Below, piece by piece: positions 31,952-44,719 of a stretch of 64,000 nucleotides of DNA; position 1 is the stretch's first letter, and the number at the start of each line of letters is the position of its first letter. A program made the position numbers and the translations under genes. Below the pieces are notes generated by a model. That model made no database searches. It saw nothing but the letters and a program-made list of their open reading frames with translations, and was not told where the DNA came from. This DNA is from Apium graveolens (Eukaryota > Streptophyta > Magnoliopsida > Apiales > Apiaceae), in NCBI RefSeq assembly GCF_009905375.1, contig NC_133657.1, forward strand, positions 44,876,192 to 44,940,191, written 5' to 3'.

Positions 31952-33450
31952 TGTTAGGGCGAAAACACGCGCTAATATTCACGCAAGTATATGCGTTCGT
32001 AAGTAGTATAAGATATAAATCAGATTCGTTCCCACAGAGACTGGTTTAGGTTAAGTTCAATTTATGTACCTATACAACAATGTATGGTTATCGCTCAATG
32101 CTAAGACAAATAACAAATTGGGTTTTAATTAAACTAAGAGATTATACTAAATAACATTAACTAAGAGAATTGAGGTTGAATTACTATATATGACAAACAT
32201 GGGATTCTAACTTTATTAAATACTTCATTCAATAGCCTTATTGTTCTTAACCTTTACATGTAATGGTGATGACACTAATCAGATAACACAAAACTAGTAA
32301 ACGCCAACTTTCGTTGTACGAATACTCTACTACCAAGCATCCATAAAAGAGATAGAAGTTGACTAGACACTAATTATATTGAGACCCTATATGTCTATAG
32401 AATTTGACAACATAACGGTTTAAGCACAAGTTATCTATCACGATTACACAGGGCAAGTAAGATGGTTAAAATTACCTACGAATCATGCATAACAAATACA
32501 TGAACCTATTCTAGCATGGCAAGTTCTAAACCTCTATATTCACTATCGCTTCAATAGAGATTAACATGCTATCTTATATGTTAGCTACACACATAAGATG
32601 AATAAGCACAACCAATACTAGGATATCAATCAATCACCACACACCAAGATATCGAAACAAATTAAATATTGAAATCCATAAGTAAATCTGCTAGAATCCC
32701 ATGACGACGATTAGTTCATAATCAAACTCATCGTCACCATGGGTTCCAATAAAAGCATGGTATAAACAAGGTCTTAATAAACTAAATAATAGTTAAAGTA
32801 CGAATAAACGAGATCTAGGTTCAACAAGAATGAAAACGAACATCCAAAGTTATAATAATTCAAAGAATCACAAGTTGAAAACAAGATCTTCTTTTTCGGA
32901 GTTGTTTTGTGCTTCTAGGTCTTCTCCTTGGTATCCCAATCTTCCCGGATGATGAAAACCCTTTTTTTAAGTATATATAAGCCCATACTGGACCTGGACC
33001 CTTAAAATCGTCAAATTCCACTCAAAAAAGGCTTTTTCAGCGAAGTCAGCCGCGCATCAGCGCGCAGCCGCACGGCACACCAGGCGGGCGCCTCCACCAG
33101 CGGGCGGGCGCCTCCTCCAGCAGGCGGGCGCCTGAAGCCTGTTTGGAAAAATTCTGATGAATCTTATTTTGGCCATAACTTGAGTTCTACTCGTCAGAAT
33201 TAGGCGATTCAACTGCCCACGCGAAGCTAACGAGATTCTCTACAACTTGACAAAAGCCTTGGCTTCCAAATCAAGGCCTCTAAATCTGATCACTTTTCAT
33301 CATATTTCCTCTAAAAGATTCTTTCTTCATTTAATTGATACCTGAAATGCAATAACACAAAAACACATTAAAATACCAACAACTTGAGTCCAAAACAACA
33401 ATTTAATCTTGTAATGAAGCGTTCCAAGTGGATATAAAATCCACTTATCA
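31952..33450 (-). repeat. 3' LTR of element D (copy 1)
   Basis: The minus strand starts TGATAAGTGGATTTTATATCC at 33450 and ends CGCCCTAACA at 31952 (1499 bp). It has a TATA-like TTATATATAC at 32971-32980 and three exact-length 20 bp GC-rich units at 33081-33140. It is inserted within exon 1 of the antisense ORF. Confidence 0.9.
33081..33140. repeat. Three 20 bp GC-rich units in the LTR of D (copy 1)
   Basis: CAGGCGGGCGCCTCCACCAG and two close variants, head to tail, each 20 bp. Each unit contains GGGCGCC and several CpG sites, in AT-rich surroundings. Confidence 0.85.
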
Positions 33451-34683
33451 CACCCCCAAACTTGAATTGATGCTTGTCCTCAAGCACAAACAGACTCAAA
33501 ACTACAAAACAAACCTAATACATGAATGCAACTACATGAATGCGACTAAATGATAATGCAATCGATCCCCTCAGAATAACCATAACCAAATGAATAAGCC
33601 AATGGCTCTAAGAATGCAATGACTTAAAATAGAGTTCGAATAAATCCCACAAACCAACTCACAAACCAGAAACGTGCGTGTGTGGAATGCTTAACAGATA
33701 TCTCTTGATACTAGATCAATAACCATAACTTATATAACATCGAAACAATCAAAAGTTTATAAATAAAATAGACAATAAACACATTATGACTCACAACACC
33801 TCCTTTCTACTAGAGTTATACAAGGATTCACATTATTATTGAATACATAACAAAGATGCTTATTTGATCGTGCAATGAATGAGGTCCATAAAAGACTCAT
33901 GCAATAATACCCACTAGCGAGCGTTCGGTTAGCGGATCCCAGACTATAAAAGCCTTAGGTCACTCGGCATAAAGTCCCCTAGAACTTAATAACTCGAGTA
34001 TTAAAGAGCTCACTCTTGATCAATTATGCATAAACACATACTTTTTTTCTTTTTTTTCCCTTTTTTCTTTTTTTTAATAATTTCTGAATGAGTGTGTTTC
34101 GCTCCATCTCATTAAACCCTAGACTACTCATAAAAATATGAGCCGGCTACTAACCATTTGACGCCTAGCCTTACAACAACTAGCAATGAAATCCAAGTTT
34201 TTCTCCAGATAAAAAATTGGTATTTTTATGTCATTACGAGAATATCACAAATTCTAAATATAACCAAGTAATTAAATCTCAACAACAAACAAGTATGATC
34301 ATGATTTAGATCAAAAGCAACCCTATAAGACTTTATGAAAATATTTGTTTCTGGCACGCAAATCAATTCATTAGGACTTAAACATCCCTCTATTCGTCAT
34401 CACCACACTCAAATCAACGTCAACTTATCAAATATCATAGTTCATCTTAAGGGATCATGCTAAATATGCAAGCAAATGCAACTATATGAAATCACATAAA
34501 AATAAACAAATATGTCCTAAATGAACAATCATGCAAATATATGAATGAACTACAACTAAACATGCAATCTGAATCTATATGAATCTATATGGACACACAC
34601 ACTACTAATCCTTACATTATCACCCCCAAACTTAAAATTTTCAATGTCCTCATTGAAGGTAATAATAAGGATTTCAGGCATAC
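33451..34683 (-). other. Element D 3' spacer with both purine tracts (copy 1)
   Basis: The terminal tract AAGTTTGGGGGTG (minus) is at 33451-33463 next to the LTR, and an identical internal tract at 34621-34633, 1170 bp away. A T-rich run at about 34046-34075 matches the A/G run of element A. No gene is seen between them. Confidence 0.75.
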
Positions 34684-35112
34684 CTAATTAATAGGAGAGT
34701 CACTCTCGTCGGGTGGAGAATTAGGTGGCCAATCAACCTCGCCACCAGTGTCTCGAACAACAGTACCGAAAGTGTGTGTCAAATCTTCAGCAAAATATCG
34801 GTGGATGACATGCATGGCCTCCATAAGCCTAGTCAATCTTCTATACTGCGCATCACCAACACCAGTCCTATCAACTGCCTGTGGTGTACGAGAGGGACCA
34901 TCTGTAAGCACGGCAGAAACCGGCCGGTCACCCTCTACATCATCAAAAGTATATCCCAACCCCTTGTCAGGGGGTGCACCTAAGAATGCATAACTCAAGT
35001 GATCTGGTAGTGGGTTGAGCTCAAGTGTGGGAGCATCTTCAGTCGACAGCTCGAGACGTTCCTGAGAAATTTTCAGCTCTGCTAACCCAAGAGAATCAAA
35101 TGGCAAATCCAA
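34684..35112 (-). pseudogene. Element D in-frame fusion of pol linker and env-like C-terminus (copy 1)
   Basis: A 142-codon open frame on the minus strand. Its first half (FDSLGLAELKISQERLELST, LSYAFLG) is the linker just before RT in A and B. After AFLGA it continues as KGLGYTFDDVEGDRPVS and YRRLTRLMEAMHVIHRYFAEDL, the C-terminal third of the env-like ORF. RT, RNase H, integrase and most of the env-like ORF are absent, so a deletion of several kb is sealed in frame near 34975. A TGA upstream (near 35114) replaces the Trp seen in A (NVFPWKR). The frame is open in both copies of the duplication, so the deletion is older than the duplication. Confidence 0.82.
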
Positions 35113-35115
35113 CTT

Positions 35116-35326
35116 CCTCTTTCATGGAAGTGCATTCAAAACCTGCAGTTGCTCTACTCCTTCCTTGTCATCAATAATTGATTTCCCCATTAAGGATCTC
35201 TCTAATGTCTTTGACTTTGGCAATTGCTCAAGTTCCGAATTTACTACAGAGTCGACCCACTCTATTTTAAAGCACTCCTCTTTAGCTGTGGGTAACTTTA
35301 TTTCCTTGAACACATTAAAAGTGATC
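35116..35326 (-). pseudogene. Element D protease-RT linker, cut by the duplication junction
   Basis: The minus-strand frame reads FNVFKEIKLPTAKEECFKIEW and PKSKTLERSLMGKSIIDDKEG, the segment after GRPFLAT in the other Athila copies. Homology ends at about 35326, where Copia gag of copy 2 begins. In copy 2 the same sequence continues upstream into the protease (46600 onward). Confidence 0.85.
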
Positions 35327-35338
35327 TTGGATTGTGGG

Positions 35339-37504
35339 TCTCTCTGTATGAAGGGTTTATGGCTATACCAAAAGAAGGAATTACTGAAAATTTTTGAAAG
35401 ATTCAACAAATTGATAAATGACTTACAGCTACATGATAAATATTATGAAGCTGAGGAGATTAACCTAAAGTTTTTGCTAGCTCTTCCTGACCATCTTGAA
35501 CAAAAGATATCAACCATAAGAGAAGGAAGAGATCTAAGAAGAATGACTTTGGAAGTTCTATATGGGCTCTTGAAAACTTAAGAACTTGAGATGCTACAAA
35601 GAAAGTCATTGAAATTATATCATAGACATGTTGTTGATGGTTCCAGTGCTTTGATTGTGAATGACATAGAAGAAAGTGAAGATGAGCAAGATGATCAAGT
35701 TCCAGTTGTTCAAACCATGGAACAAAAGAACAGAGGACCTCATAAGTAAGTTATGTTGGAGCTGAAGGAAGATGAATATTACACCCTGGATGAGCTAGAT
35801 GAAATGTCTACTTGGCTAGGAAATTTTCTAACATAAGAGTCAAGAAACCAAGATTTTTCAAAAGCAAGGGAAAATCTTCCAACAACAACAATTGGAAACC
35901 AGTAGCTCAGTACAATTCAGCTAGCAAAGGTGGCTACAAAACAGGATCTGTGGACAGATCAAAGATAAGGTGCTTCAACTGTGATGAGTTAGGTTACTTT
36001 GCTACTGAATGCAGAAAGCCTAAAAAGGTGAAGAAAGATAAAGCTTATATGGAATTGGAAGCAAAGTATGACGCTCTCTTGAAGAAGCAGTATGGAATAG
36101 CTTACGTTGCAGAAGGAAAGAGTTGGGATGATACTAATGTTGATGATAAGGATGAAGAGGTTAGAAACTATGCACTTATGAATTTTGAGCATGGAGAAGC
36201 ATCCACTTTAAAATCAAAGGTACCAACTCTAAACACCATTGATTTAAATGTTAGTGAATATTAGGACACTTTGGAAAAGATGAATGTGAAGATGTTCCAT
36301 ATACACACTAGCTTAGTAGCAACTACTGAGGAAGTGAGTAGGCTAACAAAAACTACTGAGAAGCTTGAGAGTGAGAAGCAAAAGATGGATCTACTTCTTG
36401 TGGATCTTGAGTCGGTCAAGCAAGAAAATGAATATTTGAAAAATAAGCTGAAGTGTGCCAATGAGATTGAAGTTGTGGTAAGAGAGAAGATTGAAAAGAA
36501 TGAGGTGAAACTGAAATCATTCAGGAATACATCTGAGTTGGTTGGTCAATACCATGAGAAGAACAAGCCATGTGTTAACATATTTATTGGCCTTGATTAT
36601 GATGCTTTGAATAGCAACAAGAAAAATGTAGCTGGTAAAGGAAAAGTAACATAAAATGAAGATGTCCCAGCTATGCTGAGAAAGGTCGGTTCACCTATGT
36701 TCAAAGCATGTGAAGTAGATTTCAGTGAAGAAGAGTTGATCATAAAGCAAGAAATTGTTGATGAAGACAATGAGAAGGAAAATACAGAAGCAACTCCAAC
36801 TTCCAAAGCTGAAAAGAATCCCATGGTTAACCAAGATTCAAAGATACCTGTCAAGGAAGTAAAAAGTGAAGATACAAGAAAGAAAAAAAAGAATAGCCTT
36901 CACAGTTTGAGGAGAAGGATGGCCCATTAGTAACTTTTGGAGACAACAACAGAGGGTTCACAATGGGATATGGCAAATTGATTTCTGGAAGTGTTGTCAT
37001 TGAAGATGTAGCACTGGTAGCTGGTCTTGAAGTGAATCTTCTCAGTGTCAACCAATTTTCAGATAAAGGTTTCAAAGTTTTATTCAACAAAGAAGAATGC
37101 ACTTTTATCAGCAAGAAAAATGGTGAAGTTGCTCTGAGAGGAGCAAGGAAAGGAAGCCTATTTGTTGCAGGCTTGGACTCAGCAAATGAGGATGGAATTT
37201 TTTGCTTCTACACCAAGGCATCAATAGAGCAAACTAAATTATTGCATAAGAAGTTGTCTCATTTAAATTTTAAAGCTATCAACACTCCAGTTAAAAAGGA
37301 GTTAGTGAGAAAGCTATCAACACTCTAGTTAAAAAGGAGTTAGTGAGAGACATGTCTAATCTGGAATTTGCTCAAGATGAAGTCTGTGGTGCTTGTCAAA
37401 AAGTAAAAATTAAAAGATTAAGTCAAAAAAGTAAAACTGTGAATTCCATAAGTGCACCTTTGTAACTTATTCACATGGACTTATTTGGACCAGTCAATAT
37501 CCAG
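35339..37504 (+). pseudogene. gag: SIRE-type Copia fragment (copy 2)
   Basis: Same as copy 1 but starting inside gag at the duplication edge, so the first 65 or so codons are absent. It keeps the zinc knuckle CFNCDELGYFATEC (about 35971-36013), the coiled coil (36271-36570), the pre-integrase region, the 38 bp tandem duplication (about 37275-37350) and the same fusion to Tat pol near 37504. Differences from copy 1 are single bases; for example copy 1 has a TGA after KNKP near 25302 where copy 2 reads through (NKPCVNIF), so this copy has a longer open frame there. Confidence 0.85.
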
Positions 37505-39870
37505 TCAATTTCAAGAAAAATCCCGGACTCAGAAAGATATCCAAAAGTTGTCAGGATCCTTGGCGGCCCTACGCAGGTTTATCTTAAAACTGGCGGAGAA
37601 ATGCCTTCTTTTCTTTGAGTTATTAAAAGGAGCCCAGAACAAAAAGCAAATTGACTGGACCCCGGAATATGACGTCGCTTTTGAAGAAGTTAAGCGACAC
37701 CTAATGAATCAGCCTATCCTTTCCAAAGCCAAGCCTGGCGAGCCTCTACATCTCTACATCGCCGCCGGACCAAGAGCGGTCTCTTCGGCTCTCATTCGGG
37801 AAGAAAAAGAAACACAAAGCTCAGTCTATTATATGAGCCAGGTCCTTAAGGACGCTGAAACCCGGTACCCAAACCTGGAAAAAATTTTCTTAGCACTCAT
37901 ACACTCTAGCAGGAAGATATTTCCAAGGCCGGGAGATCAAGGTGATTACTGATCAACCACTTCAAAAAATCATCCACAAGCCAGACGCATCCGGGAGGTT
38001 GGTAAATTGGGCAATAAAGCTGAGTCACTTCACTATCATGTTTGTTCCAAGAACGACCATCAAAGCCCAGGCTCTGGCTGAATTTGTCATGGAATGTACC
38101 TTCCCAGAAGCCCTGGCCGTGAAAACCCGCCAACCTGGAGGCGAAAAAGGAGCTGAGGACAAGAACGCATAGACATTATATGTGGATGGCTCTGCAACAG
38201 CCAAAAGATCCAGTGCGGGACTAATCCTATCCATCCCAGATGGCTTTGTAATTCAGCAAGCTATAACCTTTGCATTCAAAGCAACTAACAACCAAGCTGA
38301 GTATGAAGCGCTCATCTCCGGACACAGGCTGGCTAAATCCCTTGGGATAACCAGTTTGATTGTCTATAATGATTCCCAAATTGTAGTCAAGCAAACCAAT
38401 GGGGAATATATTGCGAAAGATCATAAGCTGGCTCAATATCAAACAATGGTGCGAAGTATCATGGAAACCGTCCCGGGCATAACCATCTTGCAGAAAAATA
38501 GAGAAGATAATTCTAAAGCAGATGAGCTATCCAAGCTCGTCCAGAATACTTCAGACCTAAGCAATTCAGTCTACTTCGAGGAGCTCGGGGTGCCCAGCAC
38601 CGATCGGCCCGAAGTCTTGTGCATCAGCAGCCCGACTAACTGGATGACTCCCTACATAGCCTATATGAAAGACGGCACCCTGACAAAAGATCAGAACAAG
38701 GCACGCTACCTCAAGTATAAGGCTGCTCGATTCTCTCTAGAAGATAATCAGCTATATAGGCGAACCTTCTTCACGCCCACTCTCAAATGTGTTGACCCGG
38801 ATGAGGCAGACTATTGTCTCCGGGAGGTGCACGAAGGTATCTCGGGAGATCACCTGGATGCCAAGGCACTAGCCTACAAAGTCATCAAACAAGGCTACTA
38901 TTGGCCCACTATCCACGTAGATGCAGTTGCATATGTGAAGAAGTGCAGCAAATGCCAAAAGTTCAGCAATGTACCGAAGCAAAGTCCAAGCCTCCCGGGG
39001 TGAGTGCTATCCCCGGTCCCATTTGCAGTTTGGGAAATCGACATCGTGGGTCCTTTTCCCCGGGCAAAAGGGAAGTTTCCTTATGTGCTGGTAGAAATTG
39101 ATTATATGACTAAGTGGGCAGAAGCCAAGGCCATGAGAATCATCAATCAGCAGGACTGCATCAAATTCATGGATTCAATTGTGATGAGGTTCAGGATTTT
39201 GATGGTTTTGATCTCAGATAACGGGCCGCAGTTTGTTGGTTCAGACTTTGAAGCATACCTGAAAGAGCTCAGAATAAAGCATAAGAAAGCGTCTGTGGCC
39301 CACCCCAAGGGAAACAGACAAGTAGAGATCACCAACAGGACAATACTCTGTGGCCTAGAAAAAAGGTTGGAAGAATCTAAGAAAAGTTGGCCAGATGAGC
39401 TCCCGAAAGTCTTATGGTCCTACAGGACCACCTCCCGGGCCAGAACCGGAGAAACTCCTTTCAAGCTCGCCTATGGCACCGAAGCTCGGTTACCTATGGA
39501 AACTGGGTCCCCCTCCCACAGAGTAGTCAACTTTGATGAAATCTCAAACATTGAAGGGCTCAAAACCAACCTGAAACTCTTGGATGAAGTAAGAGACCGG
39601 GCTGTGGAAAAGATGGAAAACTACAAAGAAAAGACAAAGCTCTATTTTGCGAAAAAGACCAGGATAAGGGAATATGAAGTGGGAGATCTTGTACTCCGGG
39701 ACACCGAAGCTTCGAACCCAACAAACCAAGGAAAGCTACAACCCAACTGGGAGGGCCTCTACATAGTGAAAGAGGTTCTCCGTCCGAGAACTTACAAGCT
39801 AAACTACCTTAGCGGAACCGAGGTCCCCAACACCTGGCACGGAGCCCGGCTAAGGAAATTCTACCAGTGA
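37505..39870 (+). pseudogene. pol: Tat-type Ty3 pol (copy 2), better preserved
   Basis: Same domain order as copy 1. The second RNase H and integrase zinc finger are open from 38182 to 39003 (273 codons: LYVDGSATAKRS, NNQAEYEALISGH, EVHEGISGDHLD, CSKCQKF). After a single TGA at 39001-39003, the integrase core and C-terminus are open to 39870 (288 codons: WEIDIVGPFP, ISDNGPQF, RQVEITNRT, VGDLVLRDTEA). Copy 1 has an additional TAA and a one-base deletion in this stretch. The frameshift near 37923 in the first RNase H and the missing RT front are shared. It is still a pseudogene, and its integrase lacks any intact upstream gag-RT. Confidence 0.87.
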
Positions 39871-40119
39871 GGGAAAGGTGCCCATTCTGGGATCATCTTT
39901 ATGTTCATGCTAGGACATCTTTATTTAAACACTGTTCTCATTCACCTCAGAATTTAATTTTTGCAATATTTTGATTTGAATGAAAAACTTTACTTTGAGC
40001 ATCCCATAGCTTAGACAAAATATTCTGCTGGTTGTTTATCGTCATCATACTCACACCCAAATGCATGATTCAAACAAATTTAAAGTATAACAAATTTCTT
40101 TAAATTTAAAATTAGAATT
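39871..40119 (+). other. Spacer after Tat pol (copy 2)
   Basis: Same AT-rich non-coding stretch as in copy 1; no gene seen. Confidence 0.6.
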
Positions 40120-40969
40120 TTTTACCCCATCCCGGGGTCAATTAAAAACACAACCCATGTGTACTTAGAAAATTTCTTTATAATTAAAAATTTTTACCTC
40201 ATCCCGGGGTCAATTAAAAACATAACCCATGTGTACTTAGAAAATTTATTTAAAACTAGAAATTTTAACCCCATCCCGGGGTCAATTAAAAACACAACCC
40301 ATGTGTACTTAGAAAATTTCTTTATAATTAGAAATTTTTACCCCATCCCGCGGTCAATTAAAAACACATCCCATGTGCACTTAGAATTGTTTTTTTAAAA
40401 TTAGAAATTTTAACCCCATCCCGGAGTCAATTAAAAACACAACCCATGTGTACTTAGAAAATTTCTTTATAATTAAAAGTTTTTACCCCACTCTGGGGTC
40501 AATTAAAAACACAACTCATGTGTACTTAGAAAATTTCTTTAAAATTAGAAATTTTAACCCCGTCCCGGGGTCAATTAAAGACAACCCATGTGTACTTAGA
40601 AAATTTCTTTAAAATAAGAAATTTTTACCCCATCCCGGGGTCAATTGAAAAAACACAACCCATGTGTGCTTAGAAAATTTCTTTAAAATTTGAAATTTTT
40701 ACCCCATCCCGGGGTCAATTAAAAACACAACCCATGTGTACTTAGAAAATTTCTTTAAAATTAGAAATTTTAACCCCATCCTGAGTTCAATTAAAAACAC
40801 AACCCATGTGTACTTAGAAAATTTCTTTAAAATTAGAAATTTTTACCCCGGGGTCAATTAAAAAACACATCCCATGTGTACTTAGAATTTTTTTTACAAG
40901 TTACAAAAACTTACCCCCATCCCGGGGTCAATTAAAAACACAGCCTATGTGTACTTAGAAAATTTCTAC
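40120..40969. repeat. Minisatellite, about 72 bp x 12 (copy 2)
   Basis: Same twelve units in the same order as 28851-29700, including the individual variants (CCCGCGG in unit 4, CTCTGGGG in unit 6, the shortened unit 11). The array has not gained or lost a unit since the 11.27 kb duplication. Confidence 0.9.
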
Positions 40970-41116
40970 AGATTATAAAAATTGAAATGACGAGCGACAT
41001 AATGAAGTAAAAACACAGATGCATTAAAACAAGTCAAAGAAGCCAAAAGGCTTAGTTCAGAAATATGAAAAACAAATACATCAAATTTAAATTACATGCC
41101 AAACATGGCAAAGTCT

Positions 41117-43220
41117 TCACTCTTCAGCAACCGGCTCGACGGGAGGGGAAGGAGGCTACTCGGGCTCTTCCTCTGGAAGTGGAGGTTGCTCGGCAAGAGG
41201 GGATTCAACGAGAGGGGCATTGCTGGAAGTTCCGACCCCGGACTCCTTTGCCGCGATGGCTTCTGCTTCTTTCTCCATCCGGGTCACCTCCTCAATATAC
41301 TTCCCAAGGAAGATATTAATTGTACCCTAAGGATTTTCGCTAAGGTACTTGGAGGCAACCCTCCAACAGATCTAGATCTTCTCCAGCGCCTTGTCGTTCA
41401 ATTCCTCAAAGTAAGGGGGAGTACCCCGAAACAAGGCCAGAACTTCTTCAGGAGTGGGTCGGGCGGCCAGATCATTCTCCAGCTTCTTGTTTTCAGCCCG
41501 CTTCTCCCAAACAGATGCCTCAACCCGATCCTGCCTCTCCCTTATCTCATCAAGGATCTTTTTGTGAGCTTCAGCCTCCTTGTAACTCGCCTCCTTGAGC
41601 TCTTTCAGCTCTCGGGAGAGGTTTTCAGCCTCGGTCTTGGAGACCTCCGCAGCATCAACCTTTGCCTTCAGACTCCAGACAATACAGACCAGTCCGGCAA
41701 TCCGGGAGTTAGCCTAAAAGAGTGATATATCAGAGATAGAAAACATGATGCAGAAAAAATACAAGTACAAAACAGGAACGCTAACACTTACAGCAGTCAC
41801 ATCCTCCTGAAGAGAAACCAGAAAATCCTCGAGAGGCTCCTTCCGGTACTTCTTCCTCTCGGCCGTGCTGGAAAAGTTCTCAAACAGCTCCTTCCGACGA
41901 GTCTTTGGAGTAAAGCTGGCCAACAGGGCCTTCAAGGTCTCTGGCATGTCTGGAGCCAACTCGGTAGCAATCTTTTTCGAGGCTCGGCTCTCCGATCCCT
42001 CGCCTCCCTGGTCCCCAGACCCCACGGGGGCATTCTTCCTCTTCCGAGGAGCCTGCGTCCTCTCCACCTCTTTCCGCTGAACATCCCCCACCCGGGGCTC
42101 ATTGATCACGATTATGATTCTCCCTGGACGGGATGGCGCTGTCTTCCTGGCCCCGACTCCACCTTCCTCTCCCTCTCCAACCTTCTTCTTCCCAACGTCC
42201 ATACTGGTCAAACCTCCAATCCTTCGGCACTTAGTAGCCAAGTCTTTGAGTTGAGCAGACATATTCTTGGGGTAGGGGATTAGCTTCGGAATACCTGAAA
42301 ATGAAACAATAAAAATGTTAACCCTGGATACAGAAAAACAAGAAACAGTTAGAACCAGAAAGTGAAGCTAAGGACAAACACTTACAGCCGACAACATGCA
42401 TGTTTTCATTGTTAATAAACGTATCCCGGGTCTACTATGTCCCGAGTGCCCCACGGAAGGCATACACCATCGTGAGAGCTTCCTTGCCTGAGCCGCTGGA
42501 CCAGAAATTTATCTGTTTTAAGTTCAAGCTTGTGGAGTGGAATAAACTCCAAATCCCCACCCCAGATGAAAATGAACTCCCGGTGCCAGCCCTTGAGAGA
42601 GGTCAGCATGCTGACCGGGAGAACCATCTTTTCAGAAGGATAACCACAATCCCCTATCCTAAATAGAAACTCAAAGATAGGTCGGGCAGTGGATCTCTTG
42701 ATTTTGAAAATATGGTGGAAGAGTCGGAAGGTGAGGAGGTAGTTCTTAGCGTGGCAGCAGGCCAGGAACCAGCTTATCCACTTCACAGAGTTCGGGGCCA
42801 ACTGTGTGAAGGGAATCCCATAGACATCCCGATATAAGGAATTGGTAAAATGGTGTAACCCTAGACGCATACCCCGGAGATGCTCTAGAGGAACCCCAAC
42901 ATAGCCCCCCGGTCTATGATACATTCTCTCATGCTCCTTGGGCCACTGCCACTGATACTTGTCCCCGAGGTTAAATGCCAACCTAAGGGCCCTATCTACT
43001 TGTTCGGTGGTGAACTTCTCATCAACCTCTTTGTAAACAACCCCACACTCATAACGTGTCCCCGGGGTGTTAAAAAAATTCCTATCCATATCCGCCTGAT
43101 TGTATGGTTCCCTACCATCCAATCCCTCCGGGTCCCCATACGCCTCAGACATGTCCCTATAATAAAAACCCAAAAGCTTTGGGTCCCTCATATACTGAAC
43201 AAAATATTGGTCTACATCCT
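41117..43220 (-). pseudogene. Antisense spliced ORF of the Tat element (copy 2)
   Basis: Exons by correspondence: 43220-42386, 42294-41792 and 41713-41117, with introns 42385-42295 and 41791-41714. Donors GTAAGT are kept; the second acceptor reads TTTTAG here instead of TTTCAG. The stop in exon 3 of copy 1 (near 30409) is TGG here, so the coiled coil is open further. Exon 1 carries one extra in-frame stop at the damaged site (TAG TAG near 42432). The 5' end is truncated by element D at 43221. Function unknown; domain remarks are as for copy 1. Confidence 0.75.
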
Positions 43221-44719
43221 TGTTAGGGCGAAAACACGCGCTAATATTCACGCAAGTATATGCGTTCGTAAGTAGTATAAGATATAAATCAGATTCGTTC
43301 CCATAGAGACTGGTTTAGGTTAAGTTCAATTTATGTACCTATACAACAATGTATGGTTATCGCTCAATGCTAAGACAAATAACAAATTGGGTTTTAATTA
43401 AACTAAGAGATTATACTAAATAACATTAACTAAGAGAATTGAGGTTGAATTACTATATATGACAAACATGGGATTCTAACTTTATTAAATACTTCATTCA
43501 ATAGCCTTATTGTTCTTAACATTTACATGTAATGGTGATGACACTAATCAGATAACACAAAACTAGTAAACGCCAACTTTCGTTGTACGAATACTCTACT
43601 ACCAAGCATCCATAAAAGAGATAGAAGTTGACTAGACACTAATTATATTAAGACCCTATATGTCTATAGAATTTGACAACATAACGGTTTAAGCACAAGT
43701 TATCTATCACGATTACACAGGGCAAGTAAGATGGTTAAAATTACCTACGAATCATGCATAACAAATACATGAACCTATTCTAGCATGGTAAGTTCTAAAC
43801 CTCTATATTCACTATCGCTTCAATAGAGATTAACACGCTATCTTTTATGTTAGCTACGCACATAAGATGAATAAGCACAACCAATACTAGGATATCAATC
43901 AATCACCACACACCAAGATATCGAAACAAATTAAATATTGAAATCCATAAGTAAATCCGCTAGAATCCCATGACAACGACTAGTTCATAATCAAACTCAT
44001 CGTCACCATGGGTTCCAATAAAAGCATGGTATAAACAAGGTCTTAATAAACTGAATAATAGTTAAAGTACGAATAAACGAGATCTAGGTTCAACAAGAAT
44101 GAAAACGAACATCCAAAGTTATAATAATTCAAAGAATCACAAGTTGAAAACAAGATCTTCTTTTTCGGAGTTATTTTGTGCTTCTAGGTCTTCTCCTTGG
44201 TATCCCAATCTTCCCGGATGATGAAAACCCTTTTTTTAAGTATATATAAGCCCATACTGGACCTGGACCCTTAAAACCGTCAAATTCCACTCAAAAAAGG
44301 CTTTTTCAGCGAAGTCAGCCGCGCATCAGCGCGCGGCCGCACGGCACACCAGGCGGGCGCCTCCACCAGCGGGCGGGCGCCTCCTCCAGCAGGCGGGCGC
44401 CTGAAGCCTGTTTGGAAAAATTCTGATGAATCTTATTTTGGCCATAACTTGAGTTCTACTCGTCAGAATTAGGCGATTCAACTGCCCACGCGAAGCTAAC
44501 GAGATTCTCTACAACTTGACAAAAGCCTTGGCTTCCAAATCAAGGCCTCTAAATCTGATCACTTTTCATCATATTTCCTCTAAAAGATTCTTTCTTCATT
44601 TAATTGATACCTGAAATGCAATAACACAAAAACACATTAAAATACCAACAACTTGAGTCCAAAACAACAATTTAAGCTTGTAATGAAGCGTTCCAAGTGG
44701 ATATAAAATCCACTTATCA
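43221..44719 (-). repeat. 3' LTR of element D (copy 2)
   Basis: Same boundaries as copy 1 (CGCCCTAACA and TGATAAGTGG ends on the minus strand). It contains the three 20 bp GC-rich units at 44350-44409 and the TATA-like site at about 44240-44249. Confidence 0.9.

Larger units (their letters stand above)
24071..35338. repeat. Tandem duplication unit, copy 1 (11.27 kb)
   Basis: Every landmark in this interval recurs 11268-11269 bp downstream: Copia gag, Tat pol, minisatellite, antisense ORF, and the 3' LTR and env/pol fusion of element D. The offset changes from 11268 to 11269 at one single-base deletion near 28347. The unit begins inside Copia gag and ends inside the protease-RT linker of element D, so neither edge is an element end. 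Confidence 0.93.

Noticed and set aside
35165..35581. Plus-strand frame spanning the duplication junction
   Set aside because: Its first half is the reverse of Athila coding sequence and its second half is Copia gag; it is a chance fusion at the junction, not a gene.
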